Below, in pieces: positions 1 through 11,629 of a DNA stretch of 64,000 bases (the stretch's first letter is position 1; every line of letters begins with the position of its first letter). A program made the position numbers and the translations under genes. The notes under the pieces were generated by a model that was not told the origin of the DNA, did not search any database, and saw only the letters and a program-made list of their open reading frames with translations. The stretch is from Photorhabdus laumondii subsp. laumondii (GTDB taxonomy: Bacteria > Pseudomonadota > Gammaproteobacteria > Enterobacterales > Enterobacteriaceae). The stretch covers positions 62,001 through 126,000 of the forward strand of contig NZ_CP024901.1 in assembly GCF_003343245.1 (NCBI RefSeq). The letters are read 5' to 3'.

Positions 1-1235
<1,235 letters not shown>

Positions 1236-1376
1236 ACAACACCGAAGGTGTTTTGGTGTTCAGAGGGCAGCCGGCAGAAGCCGGTTGACAGCAGAGAGAT
1301 GACTTTTCAGCTTGTTCAGAGATTGATTCGGGTGGTTGTGGCAGAAGAGCGACAACGGCCGGAAGAAAACCGAATA

Positions 1377-1496
1377 TGCCTGGCGGCGATAGCGCGGTGG
1401 TCCCACCTGACCCCATGCCGAACTCAGCAGTGAAACGCCGTAGCGCCGATGGTAGTGTGGGGTCTCCCCATGTGAGAGTAGGACACTGCTAGGCTT
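1377..1496 (+). rRNA. rrf: 5S ribosomal RNA
   Basis: The 120-nt segment begins TGCCTGGCGG and contains the conserved GGTGGTCCCACCTGACCCC and GAACTCAG blocks, matching enterobacterial 5S rRNA almost throughout. The two ends pair as the helix I stem (TGCCTGG with CTAGGC-type end). No tRNA lies between it and the 23S gene or after it within this window. Confidence 0.97.
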
Positions 1497-1510
1497 CAAA
1501 TACCGTAGAA

Positions 1511-1536
1511 ACCCTCAGCGAAAGCTGGGGGTTTTT
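1511..1536 (+). terminator. rrn operon terminator
   Basis: A GC-rich hairpin (ACCCTCAGC, loop GAAA, GCTGGGGGT) followed by a run of T lies 15 bases after the 5S gene. This is the typical rho-independent terminator at the end of an rrn operon. Confidence 0.9.
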
Positions 1537-1664
1537 GCATTTATGAGCCAGATACAGATATAGCGTGCATAGTTCATCTGTAAACGTCCGGTCATCTCAC
1601 CTTGTTCTTCCTCTCCGGCCCATGCACGCTACCGCTTCCTTATCTTCACCTGGAGACTGACACC

Positions 1665-1967
1665 ATGAGCCGTAGCCGATATACCCCGGAACAAAAACAA
1701 CACCATGTGACCCAATGGCGCCACAGTGACCTGACCCGAAAACAGTATTGCGAACAGCATCAGCTGAGTTTTTCCGCTTTCCGCGACTGGATTGCCGACA
1801 GTAACAACATCCCCCAACCTCTCAGCCAGACACTGCCCGCCCTCTTACCGGTTTCACTCCAGCCTGACGACGCGCGCACCGTCACCCTGCATACCCCAGA
1901 CGGCTATGCCATCGCCTGTCCATTGACGCTGTTGCCTGACGTGATGCGGGTACTGACCCGATGCTGA
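1665..1967 (+). CDS. tnpA: IS66 accessory protein TnpA
   Basis: A 100-residue protein beginning MSRSRYTPEQKQ, typical of the first IS66 reading frame. The N-terminal half looks like a helix-turn-helix of the TnpA/OrfA family (pattern YTPEQ..HV.QW...LTRKQYCEQH), expected to help bind DNA during transposition. I chose the ATG at 1665, which follows a GGAGACTGACACC leader, over an upstream in-frame ATG at 1602 that lies in the inverted repeat. It overlaps tnpB by 7 bases, the arrangement common in this family. Confidence 0.85.
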   Translation: MSRSRYTPEQKQHHVTQWRHSDLTRKQYCEQHQLSFSAFRDWIADSNNIPQPLSQTLPALLPVSLQPDDARTVTLHTPDGYAIACPLTLLPDVMRVLTRC

Positions 1968-2296
1968 AACCGCAACAGCTCTTTCTGGTGCGAGAGCCCG
2001 TCGACATGCGCCGGGGCATTGATGCCCTGACCCAGCACCTGGAGGGGCTGAATTTGCGCTGGCAGGACGAAGCCGCTTTTATTTTCTGCAACAAGGCCCG
2101 CTCCCGTCTCAAGGTGTTGCGCTGGGACCGACACGGCGTCTGGCTGTGTACCCGCCGTCTGCACCGGGCCCATTTTGTCTGGCCGAAGCAGGGCGAGCGC
2201 AGCTGGGTGATGACGCCCGCCCAGTTTGACTGGCTCATCCGCGGCATTCACTGGCAACAGGTCGAGGGAGATGACCTGTCCGGCTGGCGAAACTAA
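1961..2296 (+). CDS. tnpB: IS66 accessory protein TnpB (IS66 Orf2-like)
   Basis: A 111-residue protein of the IS66 Orf2 family. The N-terminal motif VREPVDMRRGIDAL and the central FIFCNKARSRLKVLRWDRHGVWL are diagnostic. Full length for the family. It overlaps tnpA at ATGCTGA, so translation is probably coupled. The protein is required together with TnpA and TnpC for IS66 transposition, though its biochemical job is unclear. No defect is visible. Confidence 0.93.
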   Translation: MLKPQQLFLVREPVDMRRGIDALTQHLEGLNLRWQDEAAFIFCNKARSRLKVLRWDRHGVWLCTRRLHRAHFVWPKQGERSWVMTPAQFDWLIRGIHWQQVEGDDLSGWRN

Positions 2297-2359
2297 TTCC
2301 GCTACCCCGGTCACACTTTTACCGGATAACGACGGGGAATTATCCGGTACACTGTCGGC

Positions 2360-3864
2360 ATGACGCTCAATGACTTAATCGCGCTGGATGACCCCGGCCA
2401 GTTCCGCCTGCGGGCACTGGCGCTGCTTCAGCAACAAGGTGATTATATTCGCCAGCTGGAAGAGGCCCTGAAACAGGCGCAACGCTGGCGTTTTGGCGCG
2501 CACAGCGAAACCCTGCCTGCCGGTCCCAAACGCAGTCAGTTTGAGGAAGATGCCGATACCGATATCGCGGTGCTGGAAACCCGGCTGTCACGCCTGCATA
2601 TCAAGGAAAACGCGACCCCGGCCCAGCCTAAACGTCAGCCTTTGCCGGCGACTTTACCCCGTGAAGATATCCGGCTGGCGCCGGAGACGGAGAGCTGCCC
2701 GGATTGCGGTCATGCCCTGCGCTTTTTGCGTGATGAAATCAGTGAGCGACTGGAATACCGTCCGGCCACGTTTATCGTCCGGCGCTATATCAGCCCGCAG
2801 TACAGCTGCGCGCGCTGTCAGTGTGTGCATGCTAAAGCCCAGCCCGCCCATCTTATTGAAAAGGGCCTTCCAGAGCCGGGGTTGCTGGCTCAGGTGGTGG
2901 TCGCTAAATATCGTGACCACCTGCCGCTCTACCGTCAGCAGCAAATCTATGCCCGCAGCGGTGTCACCCTGGCCCGCAGCACCCTGTCGGACTGGGTGGG
3001 GCAGGTGGCGGTGGCGTTGCAACCGTTAGCCGATGCCCTGAAGCAGACGCTGCTGACGTCCCCGGTGCTGCATGCCGATGAGACCCCGTTGCCGATACTG
3101 GCCCCGGGAAAAGGCCAGACCCAGCGAGCTTACCTGTGGACGTCTGTCACCGGCCCCGATACCTCGCCGGCAGTGGTATACTATGAGCTGCATCCCGGCC
3201 GCAGCGGCCGTTATGCCCAGAGCCTGCTGAAAGACTGGTCGGGCGGCACGTTGGTGACGGATGACTATGCCGGTTACAACGCACTGCATGCCCGGGCGGA
3301 TATCACCGAAGCGGGTTGCTGGGCTCACGCCCGCCGCAAATTCTTTGACCAATACAAAGCGAGCCAAAGTCCGGTGGCGAAACAGGCGCTGGATGGCATT
3401 CGTGACCTGTACAAGCTGGAGCGAAAAATCAAACACCAGCCGCCGGATAAACGGCGTCAGTGGCGGCAGCGTTATGCCCGGCCGTGGCTGAATGAGTTCC
3501 GGTCCTGGTTGCAAACGATGCAGACCCAAACGGCCCCCAACTCGGGGTTACGCAAAGCGATAGATTACACGCTGAAGCGCTGGTCGGCGCTGGTGTGTTA
3601 TCTGGATGACGGGGGGTGCCGATAGACAACAACCGGGCGGAGAATGCGGTCCGGGGTGTGGCGCTCGGCCGAAAGAACTGGCTTTTTGCGGGTTCACTGG
3701 CCGCGGGGCAACGGGCGGCCATGATAATGAGCCTGCTGGAAACGGCCAAAGCCAACGGACATGAGCCCTGGGTCTGGTTACGTGATGTCCTCAGCCGGCT
3801 GCCTGTCTGGCCGAACAATCGGTTGAATGAGCTGTTGCCCTGGCCTGAGAATCCCTTCCGTTAA
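2360..3864 (+). pseudogene. tnpC: IS66 transposase TnpC, frameshifted near its 3' end
   Basis: The first frame (2360-3625, 421 residues) holds the family's leucine-rich N-terminus, the zinc-finger-like CPDCGHAL...CARCQ segment near residue 110-150 and the DDE domain with HADETP near 239 and TDDYAGYNAL near 299. It stops after LDDGG. The second frame (3616-3864) continues with the conserved PIDNNRAENAVRGVALGRKNWLF block, containing the third catalytic Glu, and the C-terminal domain. The break falls in a run of six G at 3611-3616: seven G would join the two frames perfectly. A single-base loss inactivates the transposase. A -1 slip on the G run could in principle restore it, but IS66 does not normally use one. 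Confidence 0.9.
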
Positions 3865-4138
3865 CATCCCATTTTGTGGTTATCTGACCACGCAAGGTGA
3901 GTTCACCGGAACATTACGTTCATCTAGGCATGTTTTCTGGTCAGGGGTCTGATACTGCCAAATCATTTAGGCACACTTCATGTGTAATCGCTTCTGTTAC
4001 GGCTACGGCTCATTGAGAGGTAGAGTTTGAAGGCGGTTGCATACAAGGGGTAGGAAGGTGAGAACCATTTTTAGAGCCCATATGGATGCAGAAGGCTGTT
4101 TAGTTATTTTGGATTTCCATCTGGTGAGCATTCTTTTA

Positions 4139-5157
4139 CCTGATTACCATCGAATCTCAGCTAGCTTGAGTAAATACTCAGGTATAGGTGCTGCCCGGAT
4201 ACATGAATAAATAAGCTGTTCGAATGTTTTTTTAAGGTTAAAGCGCCAATTGAACTTGAAACAGAATTCGGCAAGATAACGAGGTAAATACTTTTTGCTA
4301 ATCGAATGATATGTTCCGCGTATCGAATTTTTTACATTACTTATCATTGTGTTAACCCACTGAAAATAAGGAAGCTTAACACTCTGCGCTCCACCGCCGG
4401 TGACGCGGGGCAAATGGAAAGTCCCGGCTTGCTTAATCCCCCGAAAGCAAGCTAATCCATTTGAAATAACAAGGGATTTTGGTTTAAGATACACTTTAGC
4501 CCAACGGGTAAGTTCCTCGGTCTTAAACCCTTTCACAACGCTGAAACGCATGAACATAGGGTGGCCCTTTTCATTCATTGAAACCTCCGCAACGAAAGGG
4601 CATTTCCCTTTTGCCCCTCGCCCTCGGGGCCATGCTGAGCCCCTCCCCAGTATGCGTCGTCAAGCTGAATAAACCCGCCGAGAGGCTTTTCGTCATCCCG
4701 TTCTTTCATTGCTTTCATTAGCTTGTGTTTCATACGCCATGCCGCGTTGTAGGAAATGCCCAGTTGACGTGACAATTCAAGTGCAGAAATCCCATTTTTC
4801 TCCTGAGTCATGAGATAAATCGCCAAAAACCACACAGTTAAAGGTAATTTTGACGCAGAAAACAATGTGCCGGCCGTCAAAGATGTCTGATGATGGCATT
4901 GATTGCACTGATAAAGGAGACGAGATTTTAACTGGCAATACTTATCATGCCCACAATGAGGGCAGTGATACCCCGTAGGCCAGCGCATATCGAACACCTG
5001 TTTCTGGCATTGTTCTTCATGACCATATAATGAAATAACCTCATGAATAGAAATGCCTTTTTGGAATTGAATCTGATTTTTAGCCATTTTCATTTACCTC
5101 CACACAGACTTATTTTAAGTATACGCCTATGGGAGCTGAATTTAAGTGATAATCAGG
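4139..5157 (-). mobile_element. IS1595-family insertion sequence with 8-bp target duplication
   Basis: The 1019-bp element has imperfect terminal inverted repeats starting CCTGATTA (left end 4139, right end read in reverse from 5157) and sharing a TCAGCT block about 18 bases in. The 8 bases TTCTTTTA occur on both sides, at 4131-4138 and 5158-5165, as expected for IS1595 insertions. It holds one transposase gene on the minus strand, which is broken. Only about 210 bp separate it from the IS66 copy to the left. Confidence 0.88.
4144..5093 (-). pseudogene. IS1595-family transposase, frameshifted
   Basis: The N-terminal piece (4575-5093) has the zinc-ribbon CPHCGHDKYCQL...QCNQC near residues 44-65, a helix-turn-helix (ALELSRQLGISYNAAWRM) and the first DDE motif QLDDAYWGG. 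The C-terminal piece (4144-4578) has the rest of the DDE domain. The frames join cleanly as ...KGKCPFVAEVSMNEKGHP if one base is restored in the AAAAGGGAAA run near 4606. In addition the expected SDGLACF motif around the second catalytic aspartate reads SNGLACF. Both lesions point to an inactive copy, though a product from the same family elsewhere could still act on its ends. Confidence 0.88.
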
Positions 5158-5417
5158 TTCTTTTAAGAAAATTAGCCAGCTCTTATCTATCCGTTAATAA
5201 TTAAAACCCGCTATAAGTAGCTGATACGAAAAATAACTCAAACCTATTTTTTAAGCTTATATAAAGTCAGTAGTGAAATTCCAAATTTAATTCATCATTA
5301 TGGCTTATTATTGTATTAAAAATTTGAGAAATTACAGATTGTGGTTATCCTTCTTTCATGTATATGAATCATTTATTTGAGTTGATGCCAAGGATAATAG
5401 ACTTAAACATCTGGGAA

Positions 5418-7030
5418 TCACTTGTTTGAATTTTTGATATATTTTTCACCAAGAAGATCATTATATTTTATTAAGTTTTTATTACCATCGATCACCATTA
5501 GATCTTTCTCTGATTTGAAACAATTGCTTAATGGTGAACGGCAGTATTCTGGAGATTTATGATAAATACCTAGCCAATCACTGATAAGGTAATAATTATC
5601 TGAAGTTGAGAAAGGGGTATTTATTACACCAGTATGATGATATCTTGGATTAACATTATCGTTATACCAGATAAATAAGGGGACATTATAAGCCTCTTTT
5701 CGAGGATGACTAACTCCGTGGTGATAACGGATGTCACCATTTTTATCTAAACGTTGTAATCCATGATCTGAAAAATAGAGAATAGATGCTTTATAATCTT
5801 TGATTTTATTAATAACTTTCTCTATTAGCTGATCTGTATAAACTATTGAGCTGTCATAGCAATTATCATCTTCGTTCGATGAAAAAGATATTAGTTTATT
5901 TTCGGGAAATCGGTTACAGGATGGCTCATGACTGCCATAGATATGCATAATAATAAATTTCTTACCTTTCTGTTTTAATGAATCATCTAAATAGGTTAGT
6001 AACTCTTCATCATATCCAATATATTCATTCCATTTTTGGCTTTCAGCCATATTAGCAATAATTGTGATCAGACTATTGTTTTTACCTGATCTTCCTTGGT
6101 TACTTATCCAAGTTGTCTTAAACCCTGCATCTTTAGCTAAAGATATAACATTGTCAGCATAATGAGCCTTATTTCTGAGCTGGTATAAAGTAATATTAGA
6201 AAGTGAAATAGGTACGGATAATATAGTAACTGGAGCTGGAGAAATAGCTTGATTGAATATCAGCATATTTTTCTGCATCGTGTCTAATGTTGGTGTTGTG
6301 GTTTTCTCATAACCGTACAGAGACATATGATCTCTTCTTGCTGATTCTCCTATCAGTAATATGTAGATATCAATATCTTTATCTTCTTTTATATAATTAA
6401 AATTCACTTTAACAGAAGAAATATTTTTAATTTGTTGATTATCATATATTGCTTTTACCATTGCTGATGAGTTATAGAATGGTGTTCCCATTAAAAAGTG
6501 TTCTGATAAAATAATATCATCTGAATATTTTTTTCTGAGATATAGTAGTCAATAGGCCCTAATAGGCAGAAAAAAATAAAAACCCATAAACTGAATTTTA
6601 GTAATCTTTTGTCTATATTATTTGAGAGCCATCTAATAGACAAAAAATATATTAACAGCATGAAAATAAAGAAAAATACATAGTATTTATTGTAGGACAA
6701 CATACCTACAGCTTCATTGCTATTTGTATTGATAAAAGTGTTGGCAATAGTTGAAGAAAAATTTATCTGATGTTCATTAAAGAAAAAAAATGATGTGGAT
6801 ATATTAAGCGACCACAATATAGAAATAAGTAAAACCAATGGCTTAAGATATTTATAACAATAAAAAAATGCGTTAACATTTGCTAGTAAGAAACTCAGTA
6901 ATATTATTTTTAACTTATACTCACCTTTTAAATCACTAATGAAGATTATCGGTAGTAAAGAGAGAGTCAAAAAAATAATAATCGGCCATTTATTTCGCAT
7001 ACAGATTAATAACTTAATTAATATACCCAA
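5418..7030 (-). pseudogene. Phosphoethanolamine transferase (EptA/EptB-type), frameshifted
   Basis: The upstream piece (6491-7030, up to 179 residues) is a hydrophobic N-terminal domain with about five membrane helices. The downstream piece (5418-6491, 357 residues) is the periplasmic alkaline-phosphatase-like domain, with IGESARRDHMSLYGYEKTTTP near residue 47 (metal and catalytic Thr site), HIYGSHEP and SDHGLQ. Such enzymes move phosphoethanolamine from phosphatidylethanolamine to lipid A or LPS core. The pieces overlap in different frames; restoring one base in the T/A run near 6502-6512 would give ILF-SEHFLMGTPFYN as in intact homologues of about 540 residues. The longest frame opens with TTG at 7030 inside an ERIC element; ATG at 7000 is a likelier start. 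Which of the EptA, EptB or CptA groups it belongs to cannot be decided by eye. Confidence 0.8.
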
Positions 7031-7148
7031 TGGATTTCAAGATGGATCGCGACGGCAAGGGAGCGAATCCCCAAGAGCATAGATAACTATGTGACCGGGG
7101 TGAGTGAGCGCAGCCAACAAAGAGGCAACTTGAAGGATAACGGGTATA
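7022..7148. repeat. ERIC element (127 bp)
   Basis: A full-length 127-bp enterobacterial repetitive intergenic consensus copy, running from TATACCCAATGG to AACGGGTATA, with the central GCGAATCCCC...GACCGGGGTGAG inverted repeat. It touches the 5' end of the broken phosphoethanolamine transferase gene and may have displaced its promoter or start. Confidence 0.93.
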
Positions 7149-7241
7149 AATTGAAATAAAAGAGTTAATCATTAACCTGGGATTAAAACAAGAGGTTAAT
7201 TTGTGAAATAGCTCTGAATTCAGATGGCTTTTAATGAAAAT

Positions 7242-7261
7242 ACCTCTCCCGAAGGAGAGGT
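7242..7261 (-). terminator. Terminator candidate of the acs-yjcH-actP operon
   Basis: An 8-bp perfect stem (ACCTCTCC / GGAGAGGT) with a four-base loop sits 18 bases beyond the actP stop codon. On the minus strand it is followed by ATTTTC, a weak U-tract. Confidence 0.65.
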
Positions 7262-7278
7262 TGGCCATACAAACGTAA

Positions 7279-8928
7279 TTAATGTGTTTTTCCTTGTGCG
7301 ATACCAAGTCCTGTTTGTGATCGAATAAATTGGATTCTAAATTGTTCTCTTTCCTGCATACCTTGTTGTGAATTATCGGTGATAGAAAATAGCCATGAAC
7401 CAATAAAAGCGATAATCATTGAGAATAATGCTGGATATTCATAAGGATAGATTGGTTTCTCGTGACCGAGAATGCTGACCCAAATTGTTGGACCGAGAAT
7501 CATTAAAACGACAGCTGTAATTAATCCTAGCCAACCTCCGACTAACGCACCACGGGTAGTGAGTTTATGCCAGTACATAGACAAAAGAATGATTGGGAAG
7601 TTACAGCTTGCAGCAATAGAAAATGCTAATCCAACCATGAAAGCTATATTCTGGTTCTCAAATAGAATACCTAATCCGATTGCGATAAACCCAAGTATCA
7701 CAACTGTTATTTTTGAAACTCTCAGTTCATCTCGTTCATTGGCTTTACCGCTTTTAATGGCGTTTGCATATAGGTCATGTGATACTGCTGATGCGCCAGC
7801 CAGCGTTAGCCCCGCAACAACGGCTAGAATTGTGGCAAAGGCGACAGCAGAGATAAAACCCAGAAACAGGTTGCCTCCAACTGCGCTAGCGAGGTGAACG
7901 GCTGCCATGTTAGTACCACCAATGAGTGCGCCGGTAGTATCTTTAAAGGAAGGGTTTGGACTAACCAGTAAAATAGCACCGAAGCCGATGATAAAAGTCA
8001 GAATGTAAAAATAACCAATAAAGCCAGTAGCGTAGAAAACGCTCTTTCGGGCTTCTTTCGCATCACTTACAGTAAAGAAACGCATGATAATATGAGGTAA
8101 ACCAGCAGTACCAAACATCAATGCCAGACCAAGAGAAAGTGCGGATATTGGGTCAGATACCAACCCTCCTGGACTCATGATGGCTTCACCTCTTGAGTGG
8201 ACTGCAATGGCTTCTTTGAACAACGTATTGAAATTGAAGTTTACTATTTTCATGACCATAAGGGCCATAAAGGTGGCACCAGCTAGTAATAGGATAGCTT
8301 TGATAATTTGTACCCAAGTCGTTGCTAGCATACCGCCAAACAGAACATAAAGTACCATTAGGATACCAACCAATACGACCGCTACATGGTAATTAAGCCC
8401 AAAAAGCAATTCGATAAGTTTACCTGCACCAACCATCTGAGCAATAAGATAAAGGGCGACAACAAACAGCGAGCCAATTGCAGATAATATACGGATTGGG
8501 CGTTGCTGTAACCGATAAGACGCGACATCGGCAAAAGTATAGCGCCCAAGGTTTCTTAATCTTTCAGCAATCAGAAATAGGATAATAGGCCAGCCAATCA
8601 AGAAGCCGATAGAATAAATTAGTCCATCATAACCAGACGTATAGACTAAAGCGGAAATGCCGAGGAATGATGCTGCGGACATAAAATCTCCCGCAATTGC
8701 CATTCCATTTTGGAAACCCGTAATACGTCCCCCCGCCGTGTAGTAATCAGTCCGGGAGCGTGTTTTTTTTGAGGCCCAGTAAGTGATATAGAGTGTGAAA
8801 CCAACAAACAGGACAAACATGATAATAGCCTGAATGTTGACAGGTTGCCTTTCTCCAGTTTCAGAGATTACGTTAGCCCAAGTAAGATGAGGAAATAACA
8901 TTATTGCTAATAACAGGAAATTTTTCAT
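7279..8928 (-). CDS. actP: Acetate/glycolate:cation symporter ActP
   Basis: A 549-residue sodium:solute symporter family protein, the usual length for ActP (YjcG). The N-terminus has a signal-peptide-like segment ([18 protein letters not shown]), then about 13 membrane helices. The block [35 protein letters not shown] is typical of the family, with [17 protein letters not shown] and [17 protein letters not shown] in the core helices. It imports acetate for use by Acs, encoded in the same operon. It overlaps yjcH by 4 bases (ATGA), so the two are translationally coupled. No lesion is seen. Confidence 0.96.
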   Translation of the reverse strand: MKNFLLLAIMLFPHLTWANVISETGERQPVNIQAIIMFVLFVGFTLYITYWASKKTRSRTDYYTAGGRITGFQNGMAIAGDFMSAASFLGISALVYTSGYDGLIYSIGFLIGWPIILFLIAERLRNLGRYTFADVASYRLQQRPIRILSAIGSLFVVALYLIAQMVGAGKLIELLFGLNYHVAVVLVGILMVLYVLFGGMLATTWVQIIKAILLLAGATFMALMVMKIVNFNFNTLFKEAIAVHSRGEAIMSPGGLVSDPISALSLGLALMFGTAGLPHIIMRFFTVSDAKEARKSVFYATGFIGYFYILTFIIGFGAILLVSPNPSFKDTTGALIGGTNMAAVHLASAVGGNLFLGFISAVAFATILAVVAGLTLAGASAVSHDLYANAIKSGKANERDELRVSKITVVILGFIAIGLGILFENQNIAFMVGLAFSIAASCNFPIILLSMYWHKLTTRGALVGGWLGLITAVVLMILGPTIWVSILGHEKPIYPYEYPALFSMIIAFIGSWLFSITDNSQQGMQEREQFRIQFIRSQTGLGIAQGKTH

Positions 8929-9236
8929 TTCGTTACCTCACTGAGAATTTGTGAGGTAAGGTGATCAAACTCGCTATTGGCTCTGATGACATATAGGCCG
9001 GTTAAGATGAATGAAATAACAATTAAACCAATACCAACCGGTATTCCGCGGGTAATATTGGAACCATTATAAAGGGGAGTGCCTAGCCATTCAGGTGCAA
9101 ATGCAATGAGAAAAATAAAACTGACATACAGAATTAATGTGATTATTGATAGCAACCATGCAAAACGTCCTCGCTTTTCAACCAATTCTTTGAAACGCGG
9201 GTTATTCTCGATCCCTTGGTAAATGTCATCATTCAT
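8925..9236 (-). CDS. yjcH: DUF485 membrane protein YjcH
   Basis: A 103-residue protein with two predicted membrane helices (about residues 28-50 and 60-85), of the DUF485 family always found between acs and actP in enterobacteria. Its molecular role is not settled; association with the acetate permease is the usual proposal. It starts 64 bases after the acs stop and overlaps actP by 4 bases. The length is normal. Confidence 0.93.
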   Translation of the reverse strand: MNDDIYQGIENNPRFKELVEKRGRFAWLLSIITLILYVSFIFLIAFAPEWLGTPLYNGSNITRGIPVGIGLIVISFILTGLYVIRANSEFDHLTSQILSEVTK

Positions 9237-9300
9237 CGGAGTATATCCTCATTATATTTATTATATTTTGATTACAGCCGCCTTACGGCGGCATGATTTG

Positions 9301-11256
9301 TCACGAAATACTCATTGTTTGTTTTTCTTCTAACAATTTTTCTACTACTCCTGGATCTGCTAGTGTTGAAATGTCCCCTAGATTGTTGGTATCGCCGGAG
9401 GCTATTTTGCGCAGGATACGACGCATAATTTTTCCTGAACGGGTTTTTGGTAAGGAGTCTGTCCAGTGTAGGATATCTGGTGTAGCAATCGGGCCGATTT
9501 CTTTACGTACCCAATTACGGACTTCTGTATAGAGTTCTGGAGAGGGTTCTTCACCGTGATTTAAGGTGACATAGGCATAAATTGCCTGCCCTTTAATATT
9601 ATGTGGGGTACCTACGACAGCAGCTTCTGCAATTTTAGGATGGGAGACCAAAGCTGATTCAATTTCAGCAGTACCTAGACGGTGGCCGGAAATATTCAGC
9701 ACATCATCAACACGACCAGTTATCCAATAGTAGCCATCTTCATCACGGCGTGCGCCATCACCACTAAAATACATTCCCTTAAAGGTAGAGAAATAGGTTT
9801 GTTCGAAACGGTCATGATCGCCAAATAGTGAGCGTGCTTGTCCTGGCCAGGAATCGGTAATAACTAGGTTTCCTTCACAAACACCTTCTAGTTGTTCACC
9901 AAGATTATCAACCAATGCGGGCTGAACACCGAAGAAAGGTAGCGTTGCGGAACCTGCTTTTAGTTCGGTTGCGCCTGGTAGTGGTGTGATCATGAAGCCA
10001 CCAGTTTCTGTTTGCCACCAGGTATCGACAATCGGGCATTTGCTGTTACCAATTTTCTGGTAATACCATTCCCAAGCTTCCGGATTAATCGGTTCGCCAA
10101 CTGATCCCATAATACGCAGGGAAGTACGTTTTGTTCCTTCAATAGCTTTATCACCTTCCGCCATTAGGGCACGAATCGCTGTGGGTGCTGTATATAGGAT
10201 ATTTACCTGATGTTTATCAATAATCTGACTTAGGCGGTTAACCGCAGGATAGTTTGGTACGCCTTCAAACATTAGGGTAATAGCACCACAGGAAAGGGGG
10301 CCGTAGAGCAGGTAGCTATGTCCGGTAACCCATCCCACATCGGCTGTGCACCAATAGACTTCCCCCGGCTGATAATCGAATACGTATTTAAATGTTAGAG
10401 ATGCATATACAAGGTAACCTCCAGTGGTGTGCAGTACCCCTTTGGGTTTACCGGTAGAGCCTGAGGTATAGAGAATAAACAGCGGGTCTTCTGCATTTAT
10501 CTCTTCAACTGGACAGTCAGCACTCGCGTCTGCGACCAATTCATGCCACCAAAGGTCACGGCCAGATTGCCAGTGACCAATATTTCCAGTACGTTTAAAA
10601 ACGATTACATTGGATACATTGACAACGGCTGCATTATTTAATGCGTCATCAACATTCTTTTTCAGGGGGATTGTACGTCCGGCTCTTAATCCTTCATCGG
10701 CGGTAATGACCAATTTGGTGTTTGAATCGATGATACGCCCGGATACAGCATCAGGAGAAAAACCTGCGAAAATAACAGAGTGAATAGCACCAATGCGGGC
10801 ACATGCTAACATGGCAACCGCTGCTTCTGGCACCATCGGCATGTAAATAGCAACAACATCGCCTTTTTTAATACCCATATTTTTCAATACATTGGCAAAC
10901 TGACATACATCATGGTGTAGTTCACGATAGGTTATTGCTTTGGATTCTGTTGGATCATCACCTTCCCAGATAATAGCGGTTTGCTCACCACGTTCTTTTA
11001 GATGACGATCGAGACAATTTGCGCTTAAGTTTAGTGTTCCATCTTCAAACCAGCGGATATTGATATGTCCAGGATCAAAAGAGGTATTCTTTACCTTGGT
11101 GTAAGGCTTAATCCAGTCAACAATTTTTCCTTTTTCACCCCAGAACCTGTCGGGATCTTGCAACGATAATTGGTAGTCTTGCTGATATTGTTGCTCATTC
11201 ATCAGGGCATGTTCTGCAATGGCGATAGGAATAGGGTGCTTCATTATTTTGGTCAT
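9301..11256 (-). CDS. acs: Acetyl-CoA synthetase
   Basis: A 651-residue acyl-adenylate-forming enzyme that converts acetate, ATP and CoA to acetyl-CoA through acetyl-AMP. The adenylate-binding P-loop [11 protein letters not shown] lies near residue 264, the WWQTETGG motif near 414, and the C-terminal [11 protein letters not shown], with the lysine that protein acetyltransferases modify, near 605-615. Length and order of motifs are as in E. coli Acs (652 residues). It is the first gene of acs-yjcH-actP, the acetate scavenging operon. It starts ATGACCAAAATA after a weak AAGGAG site (minus strand of 11265-11270). Confidence 0.98.
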
Positions 11257-11629
11257 GTAATATTCTCCTTACGAATGTTAATATTATGTCAAATCAAAGT
11301 TAACTAAAGTGTAAAGAGAATTTTTGTTTTTTTTTTGCGCGGAAGATCACGCAATAAAAAGAATATTTTTCACGTGATTGTCATTTAGTGTTGCAGGTTT
11401 ATTTAGGTTTAATTGCTAATCAAAAATAGTAATTCAAAATCCTAATCCAATAATAATGTTTAATATAGACAAATTGACTGATAAGTTACTGAAACACAGT
11501 TGTATGATAAAACCATAATAAGAATATGGTATTGATAAGCATTTCCAATAATATTTAATTAACTATAATGATCACGTTGTTCACAAGGTGTGGACTTTGA
11601 ACCATTCTTATATGACTGGAGTACATGAT
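11257..11629. promoter_or_regulatory. Divergent intergenic region between acs and sodA
   Basis: About 370 AT-rich bases separate the divergent starts of acs and sodA, so both promoters must lie here. An AAGGAG ribosome site serves acs and a CTGGAG site serves sodA. I saw no full CRP site (TGTGA-N6-TCACA) or perfect Fur box by eye, although both genes are usually under such control. Confidence 0.5.

Larger units (their letters stand above)
1580..3917 (+). mobile_element. IS66-family insertion sequence with 8-bp target duplication
   Basis: The 2338-bp element starts GTAAACG and its right end, read in reverse, starts GTAATGT. The outer 25 bases are imperfect inverted repeats sharing the blocks TCCGGT and CTCACCTTG. 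The same 8 bases GTTCATCT flank it at 1572-1579 and 3918-3925, and an 8-bp target duplication is the hallmark of IS66. It carries the usual three genes tnpA, tnpB and tnpC in order. The intact duplication indicates a single clean insertion just behind the rrn terminator. Because tnpC is frameshifted, the copy is probably not autonomous unless the shift is recoded. Confidence 0.93.

Noticed and set aside
1248..1499. Short frames across the 23S-5S spacer and 5S gene
   Set aside because: They cover rRNA and processed spacer; no protein similarity.
3611..3625. Programmed frameshift in the IS66 transposase as an established feature
   Set aside because: IS66 tnpC is normally one uninterrupted gene, so an inactivating base loss is the simpler reading; kept only as a possibility.
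1882..3818. Long antisense frames within the IS66 genes
   Set aside because: They mirror the GC-rich tnpB and tnpC genes and show no family motif.
7014..7403. A 129-codon minus-strand frame
   Set aside because: It overlaps the ERIC element, the operon terminator and the end of actP in another frame.
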